Shown here: in pieces, positions 11,565 through 22,660 of the stretch | How the letters are laid out: each line of letters begins with the position of its first letter | Position numbering within the stretch: the stretch's first letter is position 1 | Assembly: GCA_037126765.1 (NCBI GenBank) | Contig: JBBCBC010000009.1 | Span: forward strand, 24,016,870 to 24,080,869 | Length of the DNA: 64,000 nt | Direction: 5' to 3' | DNA from: Stenogyne calaminthoides | Lineage: Eukaryota > Streptophyta > Magnoliopsida > Lamiales > Lamiaceae | Position numbers and translations under genes: made by a program | Notes under the pieces: generated by a model | Seen by the model: only the letters and a program-made list of their open reading frames with translations | Databases searched by the model: none | Told to the model about the DNA's origin: nothing

Positions 11565-12195
11565 AGTAAAACTGAAAATTTGAAGATTTTCAGATGCATG
11601 AAGGTTTCTCAGAATTCTACTGAGAAACTCAGGATAAAATGGAAATACTGAACTGAGTCTCAAGAAACTCAGATTTACTGAAGGACAATACTCAGTAGTA
11701 TGCTGAACCCATTCAGTACTCAGTATTATACTGACATTTTATCAAGATCAGTACTCAGTAAGACTGATAGAGGGAAATTGGTCTGAAGAAGTAAAGACTC
11801 ATGCGACTCATTTATTGCTCAAGTAAAACTCAGTAATCATTCGCAATAAATACAAAACACCTGAGGAATGTTTTGGGCGGGATCGTTTCATATTCCGAAG
11901 AAGGTCAACAGTCATTTAATGCTCTGCTACATTAATGACCAATGAGGATGTTTTGGCGGCTTACTTTTTAGAGATCGTCGGTTCGTATACCCGATTAATC
12001 GGAGATTAATCTCAACCGTTGTTTCTCACCTAACCCACACGATCCTCCACGATCTTGAAGCTATATATACCCCTTTAAGCCATTCAAGCCAAAGTTTTAT
12101 CAAACCCTTCGTTCCCAAATCCCCTGCAGTTAAAAATCCCTTTGCCCAGAAATCTCCAAACCCTAAAGCTTCAAATTCTTAAATCAATCTCTAAA
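11565..12195 (+). other. SV1 spacer between pol and third gene, with candidate internal promoter
   Basis: This 631-bp stretch has stops in the pol frame and no gene. It contains repeated CAGTACTCAGTA-type motifs, including near-palindromes (about 11690-11780). A TATATATA box at 12062-12069 lies about 130 bp before the third-gene ATG. SV2 has the corresponding spacer at 54001-54661. Confidence 0.75.
12062..12069 (+). promoter_or_regulatory. Candidate TATA box for SV1 third gene
   Basis: CTATATATACC is followed by a segment ending GCCATTCAAGCC that is conserved in SV2. The SV2 counterpart TATATAT is at 54528. Distance to the third-gene ATG is about 130 bp in both. An internal promoter is inferred; no transcript evidence is available. 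Confidence 0.45.
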
Positions 12196-15100
12196 ATGGC
12201 CCCAACCTTGTTCGAGAAATTAGCCATAACCAACAAGCCATGGTACGAGTTCGTTGTCTCACTCGAAAACACAAACAACTCAAAGCCAGAAGAGGAGGCT
12301 CTGCATATGATCCGACTGGCTAAACTCACCCATCTAGTCGCAAGCCGACCAGACCAGGAGTTCGCAAAGGAGGTAATCGAATTCATCTGTAATTTGATAA
12401 TAGATGAAGAAGATGGTATGCATTCTTCGATTACCACATCACATTTAGAGCATTCGTCAAAATACGTCGATTTTGAGAGGGATTTGTGCATAATTCCGAA
12501 AAATCTGAACGATGTGTTTGAACTCTGTGATAGAGGAAAGGATCCTGCGACGTATATGTCGGGTAGAGAGCGAGAGTACCTTGATAGGATTGCCGAGAAT
12601 CTGTGAAATTTGAGGCGACATTGAATAAGAGGCATCTAAAGCCACAATATCGTGTCTTTGATGGATATTGTGAGCAAGTGCATCATGAGTCTTTGCGGGA
12701 GTTTTGAAAGTGATTAGTACCCAAGCTCGGATTGATGGTTGCGATTGAGGCATCTCCTACCATCGACTTCAATCGGGTGAAATTTTAATTCGGGATGGTG
12801 AAGGAGCAAGCCAAGGTCATAAAAAAGGGTCAATGGGACAATCATGATGAAAGGCAAGATCCACCATGCCACCAAAATTGCTTATATTTTGGAGATGTCC
12901 GAGAGGAGGAGGATATCTTCGCCAATTCAACCCCATTCCCTAAAACCAAAATTCTCTTCAAACCCATTTCGGAAAAAAAGCAGGCCATTCAAGGAAAAGA
13001 GAAAAGAAGGTAGAATCACCTTCTGGCTGCCGAGAAAGAGACCCAACAAACCAGGGGAAGGTTACATTTGGAGGCAAAAATGGAGCAAGGAGCAAAAAAA
13101 TGATGAAATGAAGAATCTTGCTCCAAAACGCAGAAGATTGGTGGTTCTCACCGGCGAAGGTAGCTTGATGATTATTAGGAGATACAACACGAAGACAAAA
13201 CCGCTCAAAGTTTGCCATTACAAGTGTTGGCTCGGGTTATCTCCAGACACTGAGATCGACCGAGGAGCGGGTCTTCTCGAGGTGCTCGAGACATCACTCA
13301 AGTCTGAGATAAAATTTCTCAGAAATTTTAAAGGAGCTCGGACCTCAGAGATACCTACCTCGGAAGTCTGTGCTCGATTGCGAAGAGCCACTCGAGTAGA
13401 TCGAAGATGTGCAGCTCGACGCATTTAACCAACTCGGACTAAACCGATGATATGCCGTACTCGGGCTCGAGAACCCACTCGGATGCAACCGAGGACCTGA
13501 ATGCACAAACTTCGACCTTCATGAGGCCCGGGAGCAAAATATTCTCGAAGAGCTCGAGTGATCTACCGCTTGATCCCTTAGCGAAGCTTCTATCGAACCG
13601 AGAGCCCGAGATGGAAGAAGGGCGCGAGGTCAAGAAGGCGAATGGAGGAGCAAGGGGGAACGGTTCATCCTGACCGATACCTCGAGCTCATTTCATACCC
13701 CGATCTGAAGATATTTTCTTGATTAAGGACGACGGTGTATATCCTCAATCGACTCTTCCCGAGATGCTTGACATTCTTTGATTCGGAGGGGAAGACGGGT
13801 GGAATGAGGAGACAAACCTTCCTAACCGACTTCTCGTGGTTCGAAGGACAAAGCTCGAGGATGAAAAAATCCGATTTTGATGAGTGGTTCGAGAGGAAGT
13901 TAGCCGAGAAGAGAACAATGAAGTTGGTGCCCCGAAGCAAATGGAGACAAATCCAAAGATGGAGATGGGGACCAACAGGGAGATGCTGAGGATCAGTCTC
14001 AAATGGAAAAAGAGACTTCTATTGCTGATCAACCTCAGACTGAAGCTAGCACTCTTCAGGTACCTTTTGGCACTATTAACAAATATGCCAAAGTTCTTTG
14101 AAAAGTACTATCTTTAATTTCAATTGTCTCGATAAAACAGATCGAGGCTCAATTGGAGACCGGAGCTCAGGATGAAGCTGGAACTCAGGATGATCAAACA
14201 GAACAGAAGGTGCAGAAGGCTGCTGAGATTGATCTCACTCCCGTAATGGAGAAACTTGAGAAGATTGAGCCAATGGCGATCAAAATTGCTCAGATGGAAG
14301 AAACATTGGTCAATCAAGCTCGAGCATAATGGAAGGTCTTAGCCATTCTTGAATCGGGTGCATATACAAAACACTCGACCAATCGGATGACCTCCATGGA
14401 AGAAAAGTGAATGCAAATTTGGAGGAGTCAACGCAGAAAGTTAAGTCTTTGAAATGAAACAGAAGCACCAGGAATCGACTGAATTTCTAGAGGTGAAACT
14501 AGCAGAGAAAAATGAGGTGCTGATCAAATCTGCTGTTGAGGAAATGAGCTCAATGCTCATGACCAAGATGACAGAGATGCTTAAAGATGCACTCTCTTGC
14601 CGGTTGCCCACATATTCGAAGAACTCGCTCTGCGTGGCTAAGAACCACATCGGAGAATGGAAGATGAGCAAGATCGGTTAGCGGGAGAGATCCATTTGTG
14701 TGAGCAAAGAGCAAGATCACATGGACACAGCTCTCTCTGGACTTCTTCCAAATTACGGTGCAAGAAGGGGAAAAGGAAGGTGAAGACCTCAGGAAGTTCA
14801 TGGCACGTACCTTGGAAAAGAAGGCTCGAAAAGATCTTTGAAATGTACAATCTAGCCAAAGCTTTAAAAGAAGTCGGTTATCGAGAAATTGAAATTTGCT
14901 CAAGTGGAGAAGCCCATCTACACTCGAAGTCTCTCGAGCAAACCATGCTTGAGGTTGCAAGAGAGAAACCGAAAAGTCTTTAGAACTAAGGTTGGAACAA
15001 GCCAGCCGGTGCTAAACCGCTTATTATGAAGAGGAAAGCCTCGGCGTTGTTCAACTCAGAAGCAAGCATGAAGGCTTTCTAAGCCAATCCAGAGAAAGTC

Positions 15101-15757
15101 GATTCGGATGATGAAGATGCGAAGAATCTCGAGTCTCAACCTCGGAAGAAAGTCTTCAACACCGGAGATGCTCAAGACACTCCAAAAGAACAAGCTAAGA
15201 AATTTCGGGCCGCCCGATCTCGGTGAGCGCTCGTGGATCGAGAAAAGAAGATAGACGAAGAGCGAAGCGAAGGAGTGATTTCAGGAGATTTGCGAGCAAG
15301 AGGAAGGGAACATCGAAAGCGCTGAAGTGGCCCCACGTTGATAAATGGATGCCCATTAAACTCAACGACATGTGGGAAGAAGTGAAGAGAACCTTCTGGT
15401 TCAATTACGATGTTCTCAGGGAATGGAGAGGGGAAGGCTCGGATCGTAAGCGAAGCTTTCATTGAATATCTTTTAACCTTCTATCCAAAGTATCTCCAAA
15501 TTTGGATTAAACTTGCGGATGAAGGAGTATGATAGTAGCCCCTGATCCATATTCCTATCCTCCTCCAAGACTTGGTAATGGCTTGGTAAATGAGAAGGCC
15601 ATTACGCAAGAAATTGCTCAAGATATCTTTGGTCGGGTTGGGATTAACAGGGAACAACCCGGACATCATCAAAGAGAGGAATGAGCTGAAGAAAAGATTT
15701 TTCGGAATGTTCAACCTGGAGGTACCAGCTGATGAAGTGGAAAATGAAGCAAACTGA
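12196..15757 (+). pseudogene. SV1 third gene (Sirevirus env-like position), broken
   Basis: This gene follows RNase H, where Sireviruses carry the so-called env-like gene. ATG at 12196 begins MAPTLFEKLAITNKPWYEF, closely matching SV2 at 54662. The first about 135 codons are open, then a TGA and frame changes follow. Further matching pieces are at 14130-14330 (charged), 14450-14980 (coiled-coil-like), 15220-15440 (basic) and the C terminus ending with TGA at 15757. There is extra material at about 12790-14130 with no close match in SV2, partly reading as an acidic, E-rich sequence. No hydrophobic membrane segment or signal peptide is obvious. Function is unknown; naming it an envelope rests on position alone. 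Confidence 0.75.
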
Positions 15758-16200
15758 AGAGCCGAATCTGAAGACTGAAGACAGAAGAACTCAGAAGACT
15801 ATGTAATCTTTAAATTTTGTCTTTTTGATTTTGTTTGATAAATTCATTGTAATCTGTAAAGGTATACTTATCATCAATGAAAATTTATCATTATGCTCAA
15901 AAGATAATATCTCATTATCTTATTTACATGTCTTTATTTTGATATGCTGAATGAATGTCTCTAAACTGATTGTATGCTGATAAGAGGGAAATTGTTTAAG
16001 TATTTGGTAATGAACTAGTTAAAGAGATTCATTACTGAAGAAATTTGATATATGATTAAACTGTTGAGAAACTCTGAAATTGTTGGGAGATTCTCTGATC
16101 TAAGAAATAGTTGGGAGACAACCAATCTTGTAATAGAATAAACTGAAACCTGAGTATAGGTTATTTTTGGTTTGTAAACAAGATAGGTTTTGGCATTCTC
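15758..16200 (+). other. SV1 3' untranslated region
   Basis: AT-rich and without an open frame. It closely matches the corresponding stretch of SV2 (56936-57289), including CTCATTATCTTA and CTGAAACCTGAGTATAGG motifs, which indicates conserved noncoding sequence before the purine tract. Confidence 0.8.
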
Positions 16201-16214
16201 AAAAAGGGGGAAAT
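16201..16214 (+). other. SV1 polypurine tract
   Basis: AAAAAGGGGGAAAT abuts the 3' LTR and primes plus-strand DNA synthesis. The same sequence precedes the SV2 3' LTR and, reversed, follows the SV3 and SV5 LTRs. Confidence 0.93.
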
Positions 16215-18128
16215 TGTTGGGAGATGAATTTAATAAAAGATTATATGATTTTGATTAAGATCCCAAAACCCCTAAGTATGACATGTTCAGAATGATCTTG
16301 ATAGTTGAGTCGAGGATTAGGTTTTAGAGTATTCGAGGATGTTATCTGCGAAATGTATAGTCGGCAGATATAGTTCAGATAGGTTCAAATCTCAAGATTC
16401 AAAAGATGAAATCGAGAAGCGAAGACTCAAGATAAAAGACTCAAGATATCACCAAGATAAATCTAAAGACTCGAGAAGACCTCAAGACGCAAGATCAAGA
16501 TCGAGAAATCAAGATCAAGAATATCGAAAGACAAGAATTATCAAGACTCGTAATGAATGTAATCGAAAAGCTCGATATGAACACGAATGATCCGAGGTAA
16601 TCAATGTATCTATTCAAGGATACAAATCTTGAGAAACGCAATACCTTAGAAAGATAGATATTGCCAAGACATTCAAATGCGCATAAAAGGAACTAAGTCA
16701 AGTGTTGTTAAGGTTATATCAAACTCGGAGTTTGTAACCAAAAAGAGAGTTGAAGGTGTCTACCTTTAAATCAAGACAAAAGTCAAAAAGAGGAAGACGA
16801 CATTTGTACCATCATCGACATCGGCGGTGACAATTTGAAAAAAGATGTCAGATGTACGAAAGTTCCAGACTGCAAAAAGTGAAGACCGGCTACATGAAAG
16901 ACTATTGCCTAGAAAGTGTTAGGGAGTTTCAGACCCTAAATATAGCCGTTTCACACACCATAAAAGGGAACTCACGGTTATATCTCCAACGGATAGTTTT
17001 CAAGAGTAACCTTGGTGTATGCCTATAAATCTTGGTGACCCTCTACATTGTAAGGTTACAGAAATTTATACGCAACTCAAGAGCTCAAACTTATTCTTGC
17101 AAAAGTTAAAGCACTCGAAATACCTTGAATTTGCCAAGTGCTTCTATATTGAAGAGAGCTCACTTTACTAAGCCTAGCTTGATAAGATTTATCCAAAGCT
17201 TAGTCGAGATATCCTAAACCTTTGCATTGTGCTTCATTGTAAAGGATATCTCATCCTAGTTGGAAACCAACCAAGAAACCCCAAACCCTTGAGAAGGTAG
17301 TTGGAGTGTGTTTGTTGGTGAGTAGAGTTGTAAAGAGTTAGTAAACTACGCGGAGTAGTCAGAAAACTCTAGAGGAGAAGTTAGTAAGCTACAGAGGTAG
17401 TCTGAAAGCTTGTGTGTGAATTGAGTAAGTAAACTACGGAGGTAGTCGAAAACTCAAGGTCGGGTTGAGTAAGTAAACTACGTGGAGTAGTCAAGAAAAC
17501 TCAGGGCGAGTTGAGTAAGTAAACTACGAGGTAGTCAGAAAGCTCAGAAGTTGATAGTGAATTTCTCTTGAAGAGTCGGAGAGAGTGGACGTAGGAGCTT
17601 GAGTCTCGAACCACTATAATTTGTGTTCTTTATTGCTTTCCTTATCTTTGCTTATCATTACATTGACCGATTTTGAAAGCATACTTTTCACTGATATTCA
17701 GTTGGAATCAATCCACTGAAGTTGCATAAGTGAATCACAGCCTAATCACTATTTCATAAAGGGAAGGTTTTTCAGCAAAGCTTAAAACGAGTATAATCTA
17801 AGGGCCAACCATTCCGCACGACTGAGTAGCTAGAACAGATAGTTATCAAACTGAATTCTCTTCTAAGGATTCAGTAAGTTAGTTATCTGATCCAAGCAAC
17901 TCGGGATCTCGACACTCGAGGATTGGTTGGGATTATCCGAGGTATCGAAAAGCATTTCGGGATCACCATCTCGATGAGACTTTGACTCGGAAGCGATCTG
18001 TGCTTCTCGTAACCTAATCTTCGAGGATTATCGACCCAAGTGACCTCGAAGAAGAAAAAGTTTTAAAATCACTGAACACGTGTATTCCCCCCATACACGT
18101 GTAAGACTCGTTTTCACCGGGACCAACA
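16215..18128 (+). repeat. SV1 3' LTR (1914 bp)
   Basis: It is homologous to 4316-6256 over its whole length, with TATA at 17024 and the ACACGTGTAT hairpin around a shorter run of six C (18087-18092). Between 18000 and 18060, five of seven CAG/CTG sites of the 5' LTR are replaced by sequence containing CG or are otherwise altered. Confidence 0.95.
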
Positions 18129-18133
18129 ATACG
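18129..18133 (+). repeat. Target site duplication of SV1, right copy (ATACG)
   Basis: Matches 4311-4315. CopA coding sequence resumes directly after it. Confidence 0.95.
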
Positions 18134-20461
18134 CATTACAAACCTCAATATATATTCTGAATAGGATTCCATCCAAATCGGTTGAGCATACACCATATGA
18201 ATTATGGTGTGGCAAGAAGCCAACTTTTACACATATCAGAACATGGGGTTGCCCCGTGATTGTGAAAAAGATGCTTACAGACAAGTTGTAATCCAAAGGT
18301 GAAAAATGTTATTTGTGGGATATCCTAAGGAAACTAAAGGATATTACTTCTATCTACCTGAGAAACAAATAGTGATTGTTTATAGGCAGACCAAATTCCT
18401 TGAAGAAGACTACGTCTTCAAGGAACAATGCCGTAAGACGATAGAACTTGAAGAAATTCAAGAACCACAAATTAACAAGGAGACTGATCTCTTGTCAAAG
18501 CAACATGACAAAGAATCAGTGGGAGCATTCAGCAGCTCACATGGTGGAAGTTTATCACTAAGTGATCCTCTTTCAGCTAGTGGGAGCGTAATTGGAGTTG
18601 CATTGCCCGAGTAATGAACTCCAAGTAGGCTGAATGAGAACAACATAGTTCAAACTCCTGCTCAAGAGGCATCCTGAAGTGCTCAAGGAGCATCCGGAAG
18701 TGTCACTCTTGAGACCTCCCCGGTCGACGATGAAATCGCTGTAGCACAAAATTTTCACGATCAGAATGTGCAGCCTGAACAACCACAACTCCGTAAGTTC
18801 ACTAGAATTCGTAATCCGATCTCCAGATATTATGGTTTCCTCGTGGAGGAACATGATGACGTGGAGATCCCGGATAAAGACGAACCTAGAACTTACACTG
18901 AGGCAACATTGGATGTTGACTCAATGAAGTGGCATGAAGCCATGAAATTCGAGATGGACTCGATGTACGTCAATCAAGTTTGGGACTTGGTTGAATTGCC
19001 AAAAGGGGTTAGACCCATAGGTTGCAAATGGGTCTTCAAGCGAAAAACTGATGCAATTGGCAAAGTACAAACCTACAAGGCTAGGTTGGTGGCGAAAGGT
19101 TATAACCAACGCGAAGACATTGACTATGACGAGACTTTCTCACCAGTTGCTAAAATCAAGTCCATTCGAATTTTACTTGCGGTAGCAGCACACCTAGATT
19201 ACGAGATTTGGCAGATGGATGTCAAGATAACTTTCCTCAATGGCAACATTGATAAGGAAGTGTTTATGACTCAACCAGAAGGTTTTATATCAAAGCCAAA
19301 ATCTAATTTTGTGTGCAAGCTTAAATAATCCATTTATGGATTGCAGCAAACTTCTAGGAGTGGGAATATCCGCTTTGATGAGGCTGTCAAATCATTTGAC
19401 TTCGTCAGAAATTTGGAAGATCCGTGCGTCTATCGAAAATGCAGTGGGATGAATATTGTCTTCATAGTTGTGTATGTCGATGGCATACTCATTATGGGAA
19501 ACAATATCCCACTCATGCAGTCCGTGAAAGAATGGTTGTCAAAGACCTTCACGATGAAGGATCTTGGTGAAGCCTGCTACATCTTAGGGATCAAGATCCA
19601 TAAGGATAGATCCAAGAAGATGTTGGGGCTATCACAGTCCACCTATGTAGACAAGGTGTTGAAGCAATTTGTGATGGAAAACTCTAAGAGAGGTTCTCTG
19701 CCGGCATGTCATGGGATAAAGCTGTCTAAGAAGGATTGTCCTTCTACAGACGCTGATATCCAGCACATGAAGGATATACCATATGTATCTGTAATTGGAT
19801 CCATCATGTACGCCATGACCTGCACTAGGCCAGATGTGGCCTTCGCTGTCAGCACCACTGGTAGATACCAACAGAATCCGGGTGAACCTCATTGGATTGC
19901 TATCAAGAACATTCTTAAGTACCTCAGACGTACTAAAGATTGCTTTCTGGTCTACGGAGGACAGTCAGAGCTGGTTGCCACTGGCTATGCTGACACAAAT
20001 TTCTAATCTGATTGTTATGATTACAAATCTCAGTCAGGCTATGTGTTAACTCTAAATGGTGGGGCTATTAGTTGGAATAGTTCCAAATAAGAAACTACCG
20101 TAGACTCAACAACCGAAGCTGAGTACATTGCTGCGGCAGAAGCTGCCAAATAAGTTGTCTGGATAAAATAGTTCTTAAGTGAACTAGGAGTGGTTCCGAG
20201 TGCCAGCAGTCCAATAAAGTTGTATTGTGACAATACTGGTGCGGTTGCGCAAGCTAAGGAACTGAGATCCAATAACAGAAATAAGCATGTACCGAGGCGT
20301 TATCACTTGATAAGAGAGATAATCGCTAGAGGAGAGATAGAGTTAGAACGTGTACCCACGGAGGATAACCTGGCTGATCCTTTCACCAAGGTTTTGAGTG
20401 TTCATGTAAACACCAGACATTTTAATGGTCTAGGAGTTAGACATGTAGGTGATTGGCTCTA
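18134..20461 (+). pseudogene. pol: CopA pol, second part: integrase end, reverse transcriptase, RNase H
   Basis: The integrase C-terminal region resumes (LQTSIYILNRIPSKS, then WGCPV) and has a TAA near 18287. A linker follows. Reverse transcriptase from about 18890 shows WVFKRKTDA, ARLVAKGYNQ and DYDETFSPVAK. A TAA interrupts it at 19326. The catalytic motif is YVDG (19473-19484) instead of YVDD, so one metal-binding aspartate is lost. RNase H contains DSTTEAEY near 20103 and ends LADPFTK to GDWL, stop at 20459-20461, with extra stops at about 20004, 20088, 20151 and 20169. The element cannot reverse-transcribe by itself. Confidence 0.92.
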
Positions 20462-20465
20462 GTTC

Positions 20466-20476
20466 AAGTGGGAGAT
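20466..20476 (+). other. CopA polypurine tract
   Basis: AAGTGGGAGAT lies immediately before the LTR start. CopL-m has the same tract in reverse at 43078-43088, showing that the two non-Sirevirus families are related. Confidence 0.9.
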
Positions 20477-22077
20477 TGTTAGTGTTAGTGTACTAGAGAG
20501 AATCCATTGTAAGGACATAATGCTCATATAATATTCAATATTGATTTAATATTATTGTTTATTTAATATTAAATATATGGCGTTGCACTTATTAGAATAT
20601 TATGTTTGATTGTTTGCATTTGTTCTTATCTGTGTTCCCTTGAGTCACTACTGTCAATGAGTGTGTGAGAACTCAGATGACCTAAGCATGATTCTCAAAT
20701 AGCCCCGATCAATGATCATCAAGAAGGGGATATTGATGATGCAATGAAGATTGGTGTACGATCAACATCATACTCTTGGAGAGTGTAGTAAGATCTCACT
20801 TACTACGAGATACTAAGTATCTCATGATGGATGCAAAAATACCTTAGAGGGTATTGGTATACCCATCCGAGAAACCGTTTGATGTAGTTCCACTATATGT
20901 GTCTACGGGTGTCTCGGTTAGTGGGAGCGATGCGATACTCCTTTGACTTGAGGTCAATACGCACGACATGTGTGGAGTGATGAACTTTTACCATGACCGA
21001 CACTTGCACCCGTCTATGGCTAGATATGGCTTGAATTGGGTTCATCACGAAGTGCATGTGCGTGGTTGTTGAGCCAAGAAAATGATTCATTCCTCAAAGT
21101 GGATTTAGAGAGAATACTCATCTTCTCATCATAATTGGATCAAAGTCATTGGCCAATGCACATCAACTTGGACTTTGTGGTCAAGTGTGACATAAGTGAT
21201 CAATTAGTGATTAAAGAAAAAATGATTAAGTTATTTGAATAGACACTTCATCATGTTAAAGACTTAATCGAGCATTCGCGAATGAAATGAGAAAATCGTA
21301 ATAGCCCATGTTTCAGTTATAGGTAGTTGCACATTTCCTCACAACATACCTCATATATTGAGAATGTCTGATTTATTGTCTAGGGTTCAATTAAGACCGT
21401 TAGTTTAACTAATCGCTCGATATTTGAGGGCCTATGGGTCACACAACAAGTAATGGTTGTTTACTAATTATAGTTGGTTGATTAAATGTTAAATTAGATT
21501 TAATATTTAATTTATGGAGAAGTAATTAAAAATAGATTAATTTGGAATTAATTATTATTAATGTTTAATTAAGTTGGATTTAATTAAATAAGAATTCCCA
21601 ATAATAATATTTGGAATATTATTATAGGATTTAATATATATGGAAATAATTCGTAGAGATTTGTCATATATGGAATTTAAATCCGTAGAGATTTATATGT
21701 GGGAAATAAATCTAAGAGATTTATTTTATTAGGGATTTTTTCTAATAAAGGTTAGCTTAAGATTTAAGTTGGGCCTTTCCTATATATATGACCTCTTGGG
21801 AATTCATAATACGTGAGTTCATATTTTCTCCATAAAATCTCTAAATTAGAATTTTCCAAGCAAATTCATCTAAGGGATTCATATTTGGCAAATGCAATGC
21901 AGATTAGTAAATGACTGTTACGTGGATACCATAGTTGAGGAATCCGTGTACGAATTGCTGTAAGAATTATGTTTACATTTACTCGTATTTAATTATGCAA
22001 TTAAACTGTTCGTTGTTGGTGAACTTTAATTTTCGTTGCGCATGTATTACGTGTTTACGTGCCTATAAATTCCAACA
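20477..22077 (+). repeat. CopA 3' LTR (1601 bp), complete
   Basis: It begins TGTTAGTG and ends TTCCAACA. A TATATATAT box is at 21781-21789. It carries no coding sequence. Confidence 0.93.
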
Positions 22078-22169
22078 AGGTAAAGACGTCACCTTTAGAT
22101 TATCAATTCACATTGAGTAAATCACAACTTTCAAGCATCGACATGCACCAAAGGTGACTTATATACTTA

Positions 22170-22302
22170 GAGCATGTTTAGCTCAACTTATAACCTCCTT
22201 AAAATAGCTTATAAGTTGTTTAGGAACTTATAAACTTTGTGAATTTGTTTGATAAAAAAAAGTGTTAAACGGGTTATAAGATCTTAAAATAAATTATTTA
22301 CA

Positions 22303-22348
<46 letters not shown>

Positions 22349-22655
22349 AAAGTTGGGAATTTGGGATATCCCAACTTATTTTCTAATCATGCCCAACCCT
22401 AGACATCCCCAGACCCCCTGCCATCCATCCTTCACCCCCATCCATCCCACCTCATTAAAAAAATAAATTATTTTACATTAAATTTTAAATTAAAAAAAAT
22501 ATTTATTTTAAATTATAAAAGTGCTTATAAGTTTAATTAGCCAAACACGTTAACAACTTATAAACTATTTAAAAATTATATTTTATAAGCCATTAAAATA
22601 ACTTATAAGCTGTCAAAGCTTATAAGATATTTAAAATAAATTTAGTCAAACAGAC
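22170..22655 (+). mobile_element. MITE-like hairpin element
   Basis: Flanked by a possible 5-bp duplication ACTTA (22165-22169 and 22656-22660). The ends GAGCATGTTTAGCT and, reversed, GTCTGTTTGACT are imperfect inverted repeats, and CTTATAAG-type motifs recur in both halves. Noncoding and AT-rich, with a TA microsatellite inside. The type of transposase that mobilised it cannot be told. Confidence 0.45.
22307..22345. repeat. TA microsatellite
   Basis: About 19 uninterrupted TA dinucleotides. Confidence 0.95.
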
Positions 22656-22660
22656 ACTTA

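Larger units (their letters stand above)
4316..18128 (+). mobile_element. SV1: complete Sirevirus-type copia element nested in CopA
   Basis: Two long direct LTRs (4316-6256 and 16215-18128), matching 5-bp target duplications, a primer site, gag, pol, a third gene and the purine tract AAAAAGGGGGAAAT make a full-length 13.8-kb element. The long LTRs, the third gene after RNase H and this purine tract are typical of the Sirevirus (SIRE/Maximus) lineage. LTR details group SV1 with SV3 and SV4: all three carry a U5 segment ending GTTAGTTATC that SV2 lacks. All genes are interrupted by stops or shifts. Confidence 0.95.
1..22077 (+). mobile_element. CopA: Ty1/copia LTR retrotransposon, 5' end cut by window edge, split by SV1
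   Basis: The partial LTR at 1-447 is repeated at the end of 20477-22077, starting at about 21589, so the two are the 5' and 3' LTRs of one element. A tRNA-iMet-type primer site follows the first and a purine tract precedes the second. Between them, in order, lie Gag with a CCHC knuckle, protease, integrase, reverse transcriptase and RNase H. Integrase before reverse transcriptase is the Ty1/copia order. SV1 (4316-18128) interrupts the integrase. Removing it and one ATACG copy restores continuity. The 5' target duplication lies outside the window; the five bases after the 3' LTR are AGGTA. The element is defective: stops, frameshifts and lost catalytic residues are described with its genes. 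Confidence 0.95.

Noticed and set aside
12171..12753. Minus-strand open frames opposite the SV1 third gene
   Set aside because: They mirror the plus-strand gene, whose homologue in SV2 is conserved on the plus strand only.
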